The notes under the pieces were generated by a model. The model was not told where the DNA came from. It worked only from the letters and a program-made list of their open reading frames with translations, and ran no database searches. The position numbers were made by a program, and so were the translations under genes. Positions 18,969-31,061 of a DNA stretch of 64,000 nt are shown one piece after another (position 1 is the first letter of the stretch; each line of letters opens with the position of its first letter). The stretch spans positions 391,945 to 455,944 of the forward strand of contig JAUHZO010000001.1 in assembly GCA_030425925.1 (NCBI GenBank). The letters are read 5' to 3'. This DNA is from Alphaproteobacteria bacterium. Lineage in GTDB: Bacteria > Pseudomonadota > Alphaproteobacteria > Rhodobacterales > Rhodobacteraceae.

Positions 18969-20069
18969 ATGAGCGTCAACACTTTCGGCCATCTCTTCCG
19001 CGTCACCACATGGGGCGAAAGCCACGGGCCCGCCCTGGGGGCCACCGTGGACGGCTGCCCGCCGGGCGTGCCGGTCAGCGAAGAGGCCTTGCAGGTCTGG
19101 CTGGACAAGCGCAAGCCGGGGCAGAACAAGTACACCACGCAGCGCCGCGAGGCGGACGCGGTGCGCATCCTGTCGGGCGTGTTCGAGGGGCGCAGCACCG
19201 GCACGCCGATCCAGTTGATGATCGAGAACACCGATCAACGCTCGAAGGATTATTCGGAGATCGCGCGCACCTTCCGCCCCGGCCATGCCGACATCACCTA
19301 TCACCAGAAATACGGCATCCGCGACTATCGCGGCGGCGGCCGGTCCTCGGCGCGGGAAACCGCGGCGCGGGTGGCGGCGGCGGGCGTGGCGCGCGCGGCT
19401 CTGAACGCCTTGGCCCCGGGGATCGCGATCACCGGCTACATGGTGCAGATGGGCCCCAAGAAAGCCGATCCCGACCGCTATGACATGGACCAGGTCGATC
19501 AGAACCCGTTCTGGTGCCCCGATCCGACGGTGGTGGAGCTGTGGGCCGACTACCTCGACAGCCTGCGAAAATCCGGCAACAGCGTCGGTGCGGTGATCGA
19601 GGTGGTGGCCACTGGGGTGCCCGCGGGCCTCGGCGCGCCGGTCTATGGCAAGCTCGACAGCGACCTGGCGGCGGCGATGATGTCGATCAACGCGGTGAAA
19701 GGCGTCGAGATCGGCGAGGGCATGGCGGCCGCCGCGCTGACCGGCACCGAGAATGCCGACGAGATCACGCTTGGCCCCGACGGGCCGGACTACAGTTCCA
19801 ACCATGCGGGGGGTGTGCTGGGCGGCATCTCCACCGGGCAGCCGGTTGTGGTGCGTTTCGCGGTCAAGCCGACCTCGTCGATCCTCACGCCGCGCCGGTC
19901 GATCACCCTGGACGGCGCGGCCACCGAGGTGGTCACCAAGGGCCGCCACGACCCCTGCGTCGGCATCCGTGCCGTGCCGGTGGGTGAGGCGATGATGGCC
20001 TGCGTGCTTTTGGACCACCTGCTGTTGCATCGAGGCCAGGTGGGCGATGCGGGCGGGCGGATCGGCTGA
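18969..20069 (+). CDS. aroC: Chorismate synthase
   Basis: Converts EPSP to chorismate, the last shikimate-pathway step, using reduced FMN. The product is 366 residues long. The three family signatures are present: [18 protein letters not shown] near the start, [23 protein letters not shown] segment in the middle, and [17 protein letters not shown] near the end. Start ATG follows CAGGGGGA. No other aro genes are adjacent. Confidence 0.98.
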   Translation: MSVNTFGHLFRVTTWGESHGPALGATVDGCPPGVPVSEEALQVWLDKRKPGQNKYTTQRREADAVRILSGVFEGRSTGTPIQLMIENTDQRSKDYSEIARTFRPGHADITYHQKYGIRDYRGGGRSSARETAARVAAAGVARAALNALAPGIAITGYMVQMGPKKADPDRYDMDQVDQNPFWCPDPTVVELWADYLDSLRKSGNSVGAVIEVVATGVPAGLGAPVYGKLDSDLAAAMMSINAVKGVEIGEGMAAAALTGTENADEITLGPDGPDYSSNHAGGVLGGISTGQPVVVRFAVKPTSSILTPRRSITLDGAATEVVTKGRHDPCVGIRAVPVGEAMMACVLLDHLLLHRGQVGDAGGRIG

Positions 20070-20085
20070 CCGCCCGCGCGCCGCA

Positions 20086-20106
20086 GTCCCGGGCCTGACC
20101 CGGGAC
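20086..20106. repeat. Dispersed palindrome (family B)
   Basis: GTCCCGGG-CCTGA-CCCGGGAC, a perfect 8-bp inverted repeat related to the copy at 15253-15273. It lies between the convergent aroC and EamA genes. Confidence 0.65.
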
Positions 20107-20108
20107 CT

Positions 20109-20993
20109 CTACCCCGCGTTCCGCTCGGCCACTGGCAGCTTTGCCAGCTGCACCGCGAGGATCCCGCCGGCGATCACCGCGACGCCCAGCAGGTCCAGCG
20201 GGCGCAGCGCCTCGCCCAGCAGCGCCGCGGCAATGGCGACGCCCAGGAACGGGTTGAGAAAGTGGAAGGTCGCGGCGCGCACCGCGCCGATCCGGTTGAC
20301 CAGCAGGAACCACACCAGCGTCGCCGCAAGGCCCGGCACCAGCGTGGTGTAGACAAAGGCCAGCAACAGCTTGGCCGACAGCGTGACCTCCACGCTTTCC
20401 AGCAGCAGCCCGAACGGCCAGAGCACCGCGCTACCCACCAGCATCTGCAGGCCCACGATCATCAGGAAGTTGCCGCCCGACATTGCGCCGCGCATCGCCA
20501 GTGTGGCCACCGTCAGCGCCACCACGCCGATCACGCACAGACCCAGGCCGAACAGGTCCACGCCTCCGCCAAAACGGCTGCCCATGATCAGCGCCACGCC
20601 GCCAAAGCCCGCCACCAGCCCCAGCACCGTCAGCGGCTTCAGCCGCTCGGCAAATAAGGCCCAGCCCGCCAGCGCGACCAGCAGCGGCATGGTCGAGGCG
20701 ATGATCGCGGCCAGCGAGGCCTCGACTGTCTGCATCGCGACGAAGTTCAGGCCCAGGTACAGCGCGTTCTGGCAGATGCCGAACACCACCGTTGCGCGCC
20801 ATTGCGCCGGCGTCAGACGCCAGCTTTGCCCCATGGCCCGCGCAATCACGACGGCCAGAAGCCCCGAGATCAGAAAGCGCAGCGCCAGCGCCATCAGCGG
20901 TGGCGCATCCGCCACAATGATCCGGGCCGAGGTGAAGGCCGATGACCACATGGCCGCAAAGGCCAGCCCCATGAGAAGTGCGCGCATGTCCAT
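20109..20993 (-). CDS. EamA/DMT-family transporter
   Basis: A 294-residue inner-membrane protein with ten hydrophobic segments arranged as two EamA repeats. The first spans MALAFAAMWSSAFTSARI to ALFAERLKPL, the second from FGLGLCVIGV to ALLGEALRPLDLLGVAVI. The paired E(R/A)L..L motifs at the end of each half are typical. DMT transporters usually export amino acids or metabolites; the substrate cannot be told. Confidence 0.9.
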   Translation of the reverse strand: MDMRALLMGLAFAAMWSSAFTSARIIVADAPPLMALALRFLISGLLAVVIARAMGQSWRLTPAQWRATVVFGICQNALYLGLNFVAMQTVEASLAAIIASTMPLLVALAGWALFAERLKPLTVLGLVAGFGGVALIMGSRFGGGVDLFGLGLCVIGVVALTVATLAMRGAMSGGNFLMIVGLQMLVGSAVLWPFGLLLESVEVTLSAKLLLAFVYTTLVPGLAATLVWFLLVNRIGAVRAATFHFLNPFLGVAIAAALLGEALRPLDLLGVAVIAGGILAVQLAKLPVAERNAG

Positions 20994-21033
20994 GCGTTAT
21001 CCGTAGGCCGCGCCGCGGGTGAAGGAAAGACCC

Positions 21034-21064
21034 GAAAAAAGGCCCCGCCGGTCAAGGCGGGGCC
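21034..21064 (-). terminator. Rho-independent terminator of ccrM
   Basis: On the minus strand: stem GGCCCCGCC / GGCGGGGCC with a TTGACC-type loop, then six T. It lies about 70 bases beyond the ccrM stop. Confidence 0.85.
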
Positions 21065-21131
21065 AGTAGGTGCGCACGCTTGGGTCGTGGCACCGGCGGT
21101 AAGCGGTTCTGTCGGTGGAATACGTGTCGGT

Positions 21132-22334
<1,203 letters not shown>

Positions 22335-22336
<2 letters not shown>

Positions 22337-22967
22337 AGTCGCTTAGCTTTTTATCTTGCCACAAGATATCGTGGACCGGCTTGAAGGAACGTCTATGATG
22401 TGGGGTGACCCCAAGATTTCGGAGGGCAGATTTGTGACACCTCGTGGGATAACCCGCATTGGTGTCCCAGCCATAGCCGGGGAACTGTGTCGCGATCTTC
22501 TTCATGACATCATCGCGCCACGTTTTGGCCACAATTGACGCAGCGGCAATCGACACGGAACGGCCGTCTCCGCCCACAACCGCCGTCGCCGCGCAGGGCA
22601 GATCCGCGGGCAGCTGGTTGCCGTCGATCAGCAGGTGCTCGGGGCATTGGGGCAGCGCCGCCACCGCGCGCCGCATCGCCAGCAGGCTGGCTTGAAGGAT
22701 GTTGAGCTGGTCGATCTCGTCCACGCTCGCCTCGCCCACGGCCCAAAGCGCGCGGGCGCGGATTTCCCGGCCAAGCGCGGCGCGGTGCCTGGCGGTCAGC
22801 TTCTTGGAATCGTTCAGGCCTTCGGGGATGTCCCGCGGGTCGAGCAGTACCGCCGCCGCCACCACAGGCCCGGCCAGCGGGCCGCGCCCGACCTCGTCCA
22901 CCCCAGCCACGCGGGTCAGCCCGCGCGCCCAGTATTCCTGTTCAAATTCCGTGCCGATCCCCGCCAT
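22335..22967 (-). CDS. rnhB: Ribonuclease HII
   Basis: Cleaves the RNA strand of RNA-DNA hybrids and starts ribonucleotide excision repair. The 210-residue protein has the family signature GVDEVGRGPLAGPV with catalytic D24/E25, followed by LLIDGN and a GDGRSVSIAAASIVAK region carrying the other acidic and basic residues. The start at MAGIGTEFEQ is preferred because the upstream frame is Pro/Arg filler. The stop codon lies next to the GANTC cluster upstream of ccrM. Confidence 0.96.
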
Positions 22968-23007
22968 GGTCCGGTTTTGACGCCGCAGCGGGGGCGGACG
23001 CAAGGGG

Positions 23008-24132
23008 TCAGCTGTCGGCACCGGCAAAGAGGCGCGGCTGGAACAGGCGGATGGTCACCGCGCCCGCCCCGGTCAGGCTGAGCGCCAGAACGAACAGCCA
23101 GCCCAGGAAAGGCACCAGACCCGCCAGACCGGCGGCCAGCGCGCCGACGCCTGCGGCCAGCGCTCGGTCCCGCGTGTCGTCGGGCAGCGCGCCGCCAAAG
23201 CGGCCGATGATCCACACGCCCAGCGCGTAGGCCCCCACGACATAGCCCGCAAGGCCCGTCAGCCCCGCCACCAGCCATGCGGCGGGTGTGACCAGCAGGC
23301 CGATCAGCGTCAGCGCCAGCACGACACCGGCCCCCACCAGCGCCGAGACCGCAACAAAACCGGTCAGCAGCGCCCGCCCCGGGGCTGCCAGAACCTGTGC
23401 GCGCAAGCCCGCCAGTGTCTGCGGCGCGATCACGGCAAACCCCGCGGCGATCAGCGTGATCACCAGCACGCCGCCCAGAAAGCCCTGCAACATGCGCCGC
23501 GGCCGGACCGGCGCATAGCCGTCGATCCCGTCATCCCAGCGCTCTGCCGCGCGCCGTTCGATGCGGTCGGCCGGGGCGACGGTTTCGGGCACCGGGGTTT
23601 CGCCCGGCATGTCCTCATAAAGATACAGCGTCCCGCCCACGCGGGCAGCGCTGCCAAAGGTCAGGTCGCGCGCCGTCACCGCCATGTCGCCACCGATGGC
23701 GGCGTCGAGCGTGACGAATTCTGCCGCCACGATGGCGCTGCCCGCCACCGGCGCGTCCAGGCGGACTTCGGAGCCGAAGGCGCGCAGGTCGCCGCCCACC
23801 GGGGCGCTCAGGCTCACCTTTTGCCCGGCCAGGGCGGCATCCGCAGTGACCGGCGCCGTCACCTCGACCCGCTGCCCGGCGGCATACAGCGCATCACCCA
23901 CATCCGCCGTCACCTCGACCCAGCGCCCGACCATATGCGCGGTGCCGCTGACCGGGGCGGCGAGCCGCACCGTCTCGCCGGCCAGAAAGGCATCGTCGCG
24001 CCCTGTTTCGCGCAGGATCGCGGATTGTCCGGCGACAAAGGCATCGTCGCCGAACAGGAACCGGCCGTCATCGTCCTGCGCCGCAAGGGGCGCGGCCAGC
24101 ACCAGAAGAAGAAATGTCAGAAGTCGCGTCAT
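23008..24132 (-). CDS. Exported bactofilin-like repeat protein with C-terminal membrane domain
   Basis: A 374-residue protein with a signal peptide (MTRLLTFLLLVLAAPLAAQ). About 170 residues of short repeating strands follow (VRLAAPVSGTAH, VEVTAPVTADAALAGQ, VSLSAPVGGDLRAFG, VRLDAPVAGSAIVA), with the regular polymer-forming bactofilin/beta-helix rhythm. A linker then leads to four to five membrane helices (GFLGGVLVITLIAAGF onward). The topology suggests a periplasmic beta-helix anchored by a membrane domain. Function is unknown. An FNR-box-like sequence lies about 60 bases upstream. Confidence 0.8.
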   Translation of the reverse strand: MTRLLTFLLLVLAAPLAAQDDDGRFLFGDDAFVAGQSAILRETGRDDAFLAGETVRLAAPVSGTAHMVGRWVEVTADVGDALYAAGQRVEVTAPVTADAALAGQKVSLSAPVGGDLRAFGSEVRLDAPVAGSAIVAAEFVTLDAAIGGDMAVTARDLTFGSAARVGGTLYLYEDMPGETPVPETVAPADRIERRAAERWDDGIDGYAPVRPRRMLQGFLGGVLVITLIAAGFAVIAPQTLAGLRAQVLAAPGRALLTGFVAVSALVGAGVVLALTLIGLLVTPAAWLVAGLTGLAGYVVGAYALGVWIIGRFGGALPDDTRDRALAAGVGALAAGLAGLVPFLGWLFVLALSLTGAGAVTIRLFQPRLFAGADS

Positions 24133-24181
24133 GGCCCCCTCCAGAGACTCGGATTCGCGGACAGGGTACCCGAGCACGCGA

Positions 24182-24496
24182 TCAGCCGGATTGAACTGGA
24201 TCAATCAGGACCGCCGCAAGCAGCGACAGCGCCGCCTCTTCGGGGCCCATCCCCGCGGCCTCGGCCCGTGCGGCCAGTTCCGTCCGTTCGTCCGGAGTCA
24301 GCTGCAGCAGGATCGGGCGCACCGGACCGGGGGCAACGGGGCGGGCGCACTGCACACCCTCGGCAAAGGCCTGCCGCAGCGTCTGGCGCGCGAGATAGGC
24401 CAGCGGCAGATGCGCGGTAGAGCGCGCCACCAGCGCCTTGCGCAACGGCTCTGTCAGGCGCAGTTCCAGCGCCTTGCGGGGATCGCGGCGGCTCAT
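24182..24496 (-). CDS. Hypothetical protein, small, helical
   Basis: A 104-residue protein of unknown function. It begins MSRRDPRKALELRLTEPLRKALVARS and is rich in Ala, Leu and Arg with mostly helical character. A LELRLTEPLRKAL segment could be a ribbon-helix-helix-like strand and helix, and QLTPDERTELAARAEAAGM repeats the pattern later, giving a duplicated appearance. It precedes the bactofilin-like gene on the same strand with 49 bases between, so the two may share a transcript. Confidence 0.6.
   Translation of the reverse strand: MSRRDPRKALELRLTEPLRKALVARSTAHLPLAYLARQTLRQAFAEGVQCARPVAPGPVRPILLQLTPDERTELAARAEAAGMGPEEAALSLLAAVLIDPVQSG
24191..24204. promoter_or_regulatory. FNR-box-like sequence
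   Basis: TTGAACTGGATCAA matches TTGAT-N4-ATCAA at nine of ten positions. It overlaps the last codons of the small hypothetical gene and lies about 60 bases upstream of the bactofilin-like gene. Because it is inside a reading frame, chance is possible. Confidence 0.3.
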
Positions 24497-24661
24497 GTCG
24501 TGGTCCTTTCCCGGTGGGGCGTGGCGCTCGGGGCACGCCGGGAAAGGATTTCACATTTCCGCACGCCGGGCGAGCCGTTCCGTCTTCTGTCGCCCCCCTC
24601 CCCGCCCTATGAAGCCCGCGGCGCGACATGGGCGACCGGGAAAGGGCATGCGGAGGACATC

Positions 24662-25102
24662 ATGCAAACATCCGATCATCTCTTTGTCTACGGGACGCTC
24701 CTGACCGTGGCCGAGCATCCGATGGGCACGCTGTTGCGCCGCCATGCCGTGTTTGCGGGCCGCGGGTCGATCCGCGCACGGCTCTACCTGATCGACGATC
24801 CCGATGCGCCGGGGCAGAACAGCTATCCCGGCGCTCTGCCCTCGGGCAACCCGGCAGACAGGGTCTGGGGCGAGTTGTACCGCCTGACCGATCCCGCCGC
24901 CGTTCTGCCCGAGTTCGACGATTTCGAAGCCTGCTCTGACCGCTGGGCCGAACCGCACGAATTCCTGCGCCGCAAGGTGGCGGTGACGATGGAGGGCGGC
25001 TCGGATCGCGAGGCCATCACTTACCTCTACACATGGGACGTCTCGACGGCCGAGCATATTCCCTCGGGCCGGTTCACGACCAGCGCACCGGAGGTGCGGT
25101 AA
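24662..25102 (+). CDS. Gamma-glutamylcyclotransferase-like protein
   Basis: A 146-residue AIG2/GGCT-fold protein. The substrate-loop motif VYGTLL near the N-terminus, NPADRVWGELYRL with the probable catalytic-acid region, and LPEFDDFEAC/YLYTW define the family. Members release 5-oxoproline from gamma-glutamyl amines or peptides. The actual substrate here is unknown. The ATG follows CGGAGGACATC. Confidence 0.88.
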   Translation: MQTSDHLFVYGTLLTVAEHPMGTLLRRHAVFAGRGSIRARLYLIDDPDAPGQNSYPGALPSGNPADRVWGELYRLTDPAAVLPEFDDFEACSDRWAEPHEFLRRKVAVTMEGGSDREAITYLYTWDVSTAEHIPSGRFTTSAPEVR

Positions 25103-25153
25103 CCCGATCCGGGGTCTGGACCTGACTCGTCGGGTCGTCTTTGCTGTGCCGCT

Positions 25154-25531
25154 GTGTCCGCGCGACCAAGCAACAGACACAGCGCCAAGGCCCCGCAAGC
25201 TTTGAGCGAAACAGGGCCATTGTCATTCTCGCAGCAGAGTTTCTCCGAAAAGCTGCACGGCCTTGCCCGGGCCGGGCTGATCGCAAAACCCTTCTGCTTC
25301 TGGAACCCCGTCCCGCTGTTCGTGTTTTCGGTGGTGTATTTCACGACCCTCTTTGCGAGCACGGCGGTGGTCTGCCTTGCCATGTGTGTGATGCCACGCC
25401 CGGTGGCCGCCATGATCGAAGCCTGGCCAGTGGTGTTCGCATGGGCCATGGCCGGGCTGTGGCTGGTGTTCACCGGGGTTCACTTCGTCAAGGCCCGGGC
25501 CGCCGGATTGCCGCGCTGGCGCGATCTCTGA
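25154..25531 (+). CDS. Hypothetical membrane protein
   Basis: A 125-residue frame starting at GTG with two predicted membrane helices (VFSVVYFTTLFASTAVVCLA and WPVVFAWAMAGLWLVFTG) and a short basic end. No family is recognised. There is no ATG before the first helix, so the start is uncertain. It lies between the cyclotransferase gene and the groEL terminator, which may serve both strands. Confidence 0.5.
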   Translation: MSARPSNRHSAKAPQALSETGPLSFSQQSFSEKLHGLARAGLIAKPFCFWNPVPLFVFSVVYFTTLFASTAVVCLAMCVMPRPVAAMIEAWPVVFAWAMAGLWLVFTGVHFVKARAAGLPRWRDL

Positions 25532-25542
25532 CGCGCAACACG

Positions 25543-25572
25543 AAAAAGGGGCCCCGAACCGGGGCCCCTTTG
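25543..25572 (-). terminator. Terminator of groESL
   Basis: AAAGGGGCCCCGG-TT-CGGGGCCCCTTTTT on the minus strand, about 25 bases after the groEL stop. It is almost symmetrical and probably works for the plus-strand membrane gene too. Confidence 0.9.
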
Positions 25573-25596
25573 GTCTGTCGCGCAACAGACGGCTGA

Positions 25597-27632
<2,036 letters not shown>

Positions 27633-27688
27633 CTTTGCAGCTCCTTGGCTCAAAGTTTCCCTGTGGGCCCCTCGCTCCCCGAGAGGCG

Positions 27689-27715
27689 TTAGCACTCACA
27701 CTGGGTGAGTGCTAA
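27689..27715. promoter_or_regulatory. CIRCE operator (HrcA-binding)
   Basis: TTAGCACTC, nine bases, GAGTGCTAA: a perfect CIRCE inverted repeat in the groESL leader, 57 bases before the groES start. HrcA binding here represses the operon until heat shock. Confidence 0.97.
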
Positions 27716-27722
27716 CGGAGCT

Positions 27723-27751
27723 CAATTAGAAACCCGCAAGGCGGCTGTCAA
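27723..27751 (-). promoter_or_regulatory. Sigma70-type promoter of groESL
   Basis: TTGACA (27746-27751), a 17-base spacer, TAATTG (27723-27728) on the minus strand. The CIRCE begins eight bases after the -10, covering the expected transcription start, as in other HrcA-regulated promoters. Confidence 0.75.
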
Positions 27752-27804
27752 CATCCCCGATGCGGAAAATCTGCATTCCCGTGCCCGCGGCCTGCTGCAA
27801 ACGA

Positions 27805-27832
27805 AAGGGGCCCGCCGCAACCGGCGGGCCCG
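27805..27832 (-). terminator. Terminator after the metallophosphoesterase gene
   Basis: On the minus strand: GGGCCCGCCGG-TTG-CGGCGGGCCCC followed by TTTCGTTT. It lies about 35 bases beyond the stop codon. Confidence 0.8.
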
Positions 27833-27866
27833 TCCTTGCCGCAGCAGGCCGCAGCAGAAGGTCAGG

Positions 27867-29801
27867 TCATTCCCAGAACTTGGTCTGCCAGGTCATCTGC
27901 GGGATCGTGTCCACCACCTCGAAGGTGTAGTTGGCGGTGAAGGTACGGCCATGGCGGTCGGTCGCCTCCACGGTCATGACATGTGCGCCCATCGGCAGTT
28001 CGGTGGGCAGGTCGACGCGCCACAGGTGGTGGCTGTTGTCGGTCAGCATCCACGACTGGAACGGACCGGCCACGCCTTCCCACTTCACGCCCTGCCAGGT
28101 CGAGAAGCCCGCGGTCTCGTCGCCACCGCGGTCCGAACGCACGGCCATAGAGGCCTGGGTGGACTGCTGGATCAGCGCCCAGGGATCGGCAAACTCGACA
28201 CCCTTGCGCTTGGCCTCGCCGGCCATGTCCTGCGTGCGGGTCGCCATCATCGGTGCGCCGCCATTGATCGACACGGTGACTTCGGTCGAGGCCGAACCGT
28301 TCCACACGTTCACCGCCACCCAGGTGCCGCCCTTGAGGTCGGCCGAGGTCAGCATGAACGGGTCTGCCAGGTCGTTGCGGGTGACCGGCGGCAGGATCCT
28401 CGAAGGCGAACCGTAAAGGTTGGCGTAGGTGATCAGCGCATCGGCCCACTTGCGGAAGCGCGGCGTGCTGAACGACGCGTGCATCTGCGCGTCGCGATCG
28501 GTGTGGAAGGTCAGGTAGGTGTCCACGAAAGACGCACCGTCAAACGCCAGTTCGTAATAGCCGCGCGGCGCGCCCAGGCGCTGGGTGGCGTGCGGAACGC
28601 CCTGGGCGTTCAGGTCGCCGGCCCACCACGACCCCGACAGGCCGCCGACAACGATCTGGTGGAAGGGCGAGGTGGCCAGACCGGTATTGGCCTCCCAGCC
28701 TTCCATGCCTTCCCCGGCTTCGATGTTCTCGGTGGTGTGGGTGTGACCGGCCAGGGCCAGCACGTTGCGGCCTTCGAGCAGCGCCGCCAGTTCGGCGAAG
28801 TTGTCGGTCTGGTGCTTGGCGGCGGTGTTGTCGGTGAAGGTCTGGAACGGGATGTGCGCCGACATCACGATCAGCTTGTCCTCGGCGACGTTCGGCAGCA
28901 GGTTGCCCAACCATTCCATCTGACGCTCCGACACCACGCCGTTATAGGTGTGGTTGCGGTCGGTGGCGCAGAACGGGTGCGCATCGACGCCGTTACAGGG
29001 GTAACGGACGTTGTCGAGGCCGATGAACAGCACGTCGCCGATTTCCGCGGCCCAGTATTCCGGACCCCATTCGCGGCGGAAGGTGTCAAAGGAATGCTGG
29101 TCGGTTTCTGCATCGAAATCCACGTCGTGGTTGCCGCCGACCCAGTACTGCGGCGTCTGGCCCACGGCGATGATCTGCTTGAAGCGCGGGTAAAGCGACA
29201 GGTCGTCGCCCATCACGTCCCCGGCAAAGATCAGGCATTCGGTGTTCGACAGATCCGAGGTGGCCAGCATCTTGCCCGCGGTTTCGCGGACATAGGTGAC
29301 CTCGAGATTGGTGTAGGGCTGCGCGTCGCCGAAGGCGAGGCAGTTGAACGCGGTCCCGGCGGTGTCTTCGATCATCGGGAAGTTGATCGCGGCGGGCAGC
29401 GGGCCGGTGGCCTCGATGCCGCCGAAACGCAGCGCGGGCGAGCCTTCGGTCTTGTGCACATAGGCAAACTGCGGAACCATGTCGGCATCGACCGGGGTCA
29501 CGTAGCCTGCGGGCTTGACCACCGAAAGGTTCATGTCGTCATAGGCGGGCAGTTCATAGCTGCCGTCGGCACCGGTCAGCACGACTTCACGGCCATTGGT
29601 GACCATGACGCCTTCGATGCCGGCTTCGCCGTCATCCAGCATGGAGTTGCGGTTGGCATCGACAAAGACGGTGCCGCGCGCCATGTCGGCGGCATCGCCA
29701 GCGACGGTTTCGACCGCACCGATATAGGTGGCGTCCTTGGCGATCGCGGGCAGCGCGGCAAGGCCGGCCGCCGCGATCAGTGCAATCTGCGAAATGCGCA
29801 T
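27867..29801 (-). CDS. Secreted calcineurin-like metallophosphoesterase with N- and C-terminal domains
   Basis: A 644-residue exported protein: signal peptide (1 to about 21), then an SdrD/Cna-B-like segment (GTVFVDANRNSMLDDGEAGIEGVMVTN, with Asp-rich calcium loop), then the calcineurin-like phosphoesterase core with metal-binding motifs FGDAQ, FAGDVMGDD, GGNHDVD, SAHIPF and AGHTHTT. The architecture matches the CalN/calcineurin/CalC type of secreted phosphoesterase. A final beta domain follows (about 500-644). Likely substrate is a phosphate ester or glycerophosphodiester outside the cytoplasm, but it is not identified. It is divergent from groESL. Confidence 0.92.
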   Translation of the reverse strand: MRISQIALIAAAGLAALPAIAKDATYIGAVETVAGDAADMARGTVFVDANRNSMLDDGEAGIEGVMVTNGREVVLTGADGSYELPAYDDMNLSVVKPAGYVTPVDADMVPQFAYVHKTEGSPALRFGGIEATGPLPAAINFPMIEDTAGTAFNCLAFGDAQPYTNLEVTYVRETAGKMLATSDLSNTECLIFAGDVMGDDLSLYPRFKQIIAVGQTPQYWVGGNHDVDFDAETDQHSFDTFRREWGPEYWAAEIGDVLFIGLDNVRYPCNGVDAHPFCATDRNHTYNGVVSERQMEWLGNLLPNVAEDKLIVMSAHIPFQTFTDNTAAKHQTDNFAELAALLEGRNVLALAGHTHTTENIEAGEGMEGWEANTGLATSPFHQIVVGGLSGSWWAGDLNAQGVPHATQRLGAPRGYYELAFDGASFVDTYLTFHTDRDAQMHASFSTPRFRKWADALITYANLYGSPSRILPPVTRNDLADPFMLTSADLKGGTWVAVNVWNGSASTEVTVSINGGAPMMATRTQDMAGEAKRKGVEFADPWALIQQSTQASMAVRSDRGGDETAGFSTWQGVKWEGVAGPFQSWMLTDNSHHLWRVDLPTELPMGAHVMTVEATDRHGRTFTANYTFEVVDTIPQMTWQTKFWE

Positions 29802-29885
29802 GGGAGTTCTCTCGATTGGAGTTTCGGGCACGCGCACCCTAGAAGCGATTCGCAAAACCGCGGTGAGAGGGGAGTGAAACTTGCG

Positions 29886-30563
29886 TTAAGCCTTTGTGAC
29901 AGGTCCCGGACGCGGCTCCGGCGGCCCGCCATCGGGGGGCTGACCCGCCGCGCCGTCCCGATCGGCGCGCGGCCGGGTCTTGCGCAGCTTGACGGCGATG
30001 GCCACGACAAAGCCGACCGCCACCGCCAGCGCTGCCAGCATCGCCGCCCAATCGCCGACCAGATCCGCAACCGCGTCGATCTGCGACCCGAAGCCGTAAC
30101 CCAGAAGCACATAGGCAAAGACCCAGATCGTCTCGCCCGCCGTGTCCCACAGCAGGAACCGCCAGCGGTTCAACCCCATCGCCCCCGCGATCAGGTTGAC
30201 CCAGGGGCCCAGCGGCGCAAACAACCAGGTGGAAAAGAACACGCCAACCCCGCCATAGCGGCTGACCGTTTCCTTGCCCCGCGCCATCAACCGGTGCCGC
30301 CCGGTCCGCTCTGAGACCCGGGTCAGAAACGCACCGCCACCCCAGCGGCCGATCTGGAACCCGGTATTGTCGCCGGCAATCGCCGCCAGCCAGCCCGCCA
30401 GCAGCACCTCGCCCAGAACAAGATCGCCCGCCGCGGCGAACGCGCCTGCCGCCAGCATGATCACTGCGGTGGGAATCGGGATCGCCAGACAGGACAGGTA
30501 GGCCGAGGCCGCCACCACCCAGACGCCGTAGCTGGCCACCAGGGAATAGACCCAGTCATTCAT
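29886..30563 (-). CDS. DedA-family membrane protein
   Basis: A 225-residue inner-membrane protein of the DedA/SNARE-associated family, thought to be lipid scramblases or transporters important for membrane homeostasis. The family features F/YxxG plus the arginine-containing GAMGLNRWRFLLWDTAGETIWVFAYVLLGYGFG segment are present, preceded by FFSTWLFAPLGPWVNLIAG. The tail is charged and proline-rich. Its ATG overlaps the upstream stop by four bases, making a two-gene operon. Confidence 0.92.
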   Translation of the reverse strand: MNDWVYSLVASYGVWVVAASAYLSCLAIPIPTAVIMLAAGAFAAAGDLVLGEVLLAGWLAAIAGDNTGFQIGRWGGGAFLTRVSERTGRHRLMARGKETVSRYGGVGVFFSTWLFAPLGPWVNLIAGAMGLNRWRFLLWDTAGETIWVFAYVLLGYGFGSQIDAVADLVGDWAAMLAALAVAVGFVVAIAVKLRKTRPRADRDGAAGQPPDGGPPEPRPGPVTKA

Positions 30564-30904
30564 GGTTCCGCCGCCCGATGCCGCGTGATGGACGCTTCAA
30601 GGTCGCGGATCAGCACATCGACCGGAACGCCGCGCCGGGATGCGAGCTCTTTCAGCGGCCCGGGCCGGGCCTCCTCTCGTGTCAGGTCCAACGCCTCGCG
30701 CACGACCTCGGGCGGCACGTCCCAGGACAAGGCCACAAAGCGCGGCGACATCCACGGCGCGATGGGCATGTCCTGATGACGCGGGTCCGACCAGTACAAC
30801 ACCCCCAGCATCAGCCGCACGGCAAAGACGGCCGCCACCAGCAGCGACAGCCCAAGCCCCACAGTCAGATACGGCGCATCGCGCCACAGCCGTTTCACCA
30901 TCAT
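30560..30904 (-). CDS. Membrane-anchored small protein of unknown function
   Basis: A 114-residue protein with one membrane helix (PYLTVGLGLSLLVAAVFAVRLMLGVLYW) and a cytoplasmic or periplasmic helical tail (PEVVREALDLTREEARPGPLKELASRRG, DVLIRDLEASITRHR). The ATGA overlap with the dedA-like gene indicates co-translation, so a shared role at the membrane is likely. I recognise no family. Confidence 0.75.
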   Translation of the reverse strand: MMVKRLWRDAPYLTVGLGLSLLVAAVFAVRLMLGVLYWSDPRHQDMPIAPWMSPRFVALSWDVPPEVVREALDLTREEARPGPLKELASRRGVPVDVLIRDLEASITRHRAAEP

Positions 30905-31061
30905 AGATCTCCGCCCGCGCGTCACAGCCTTGCACGCAGAAGCCGCCGGTTTCCGTCGCATCACGCGAAACGCGCCCGCGATGTGACGCCGCGCACAGTC
31001 GCGGATCGGCGCACCGGATAGGTTGGACACACGAGACAACACATACTGAAAGGATTTCCCG

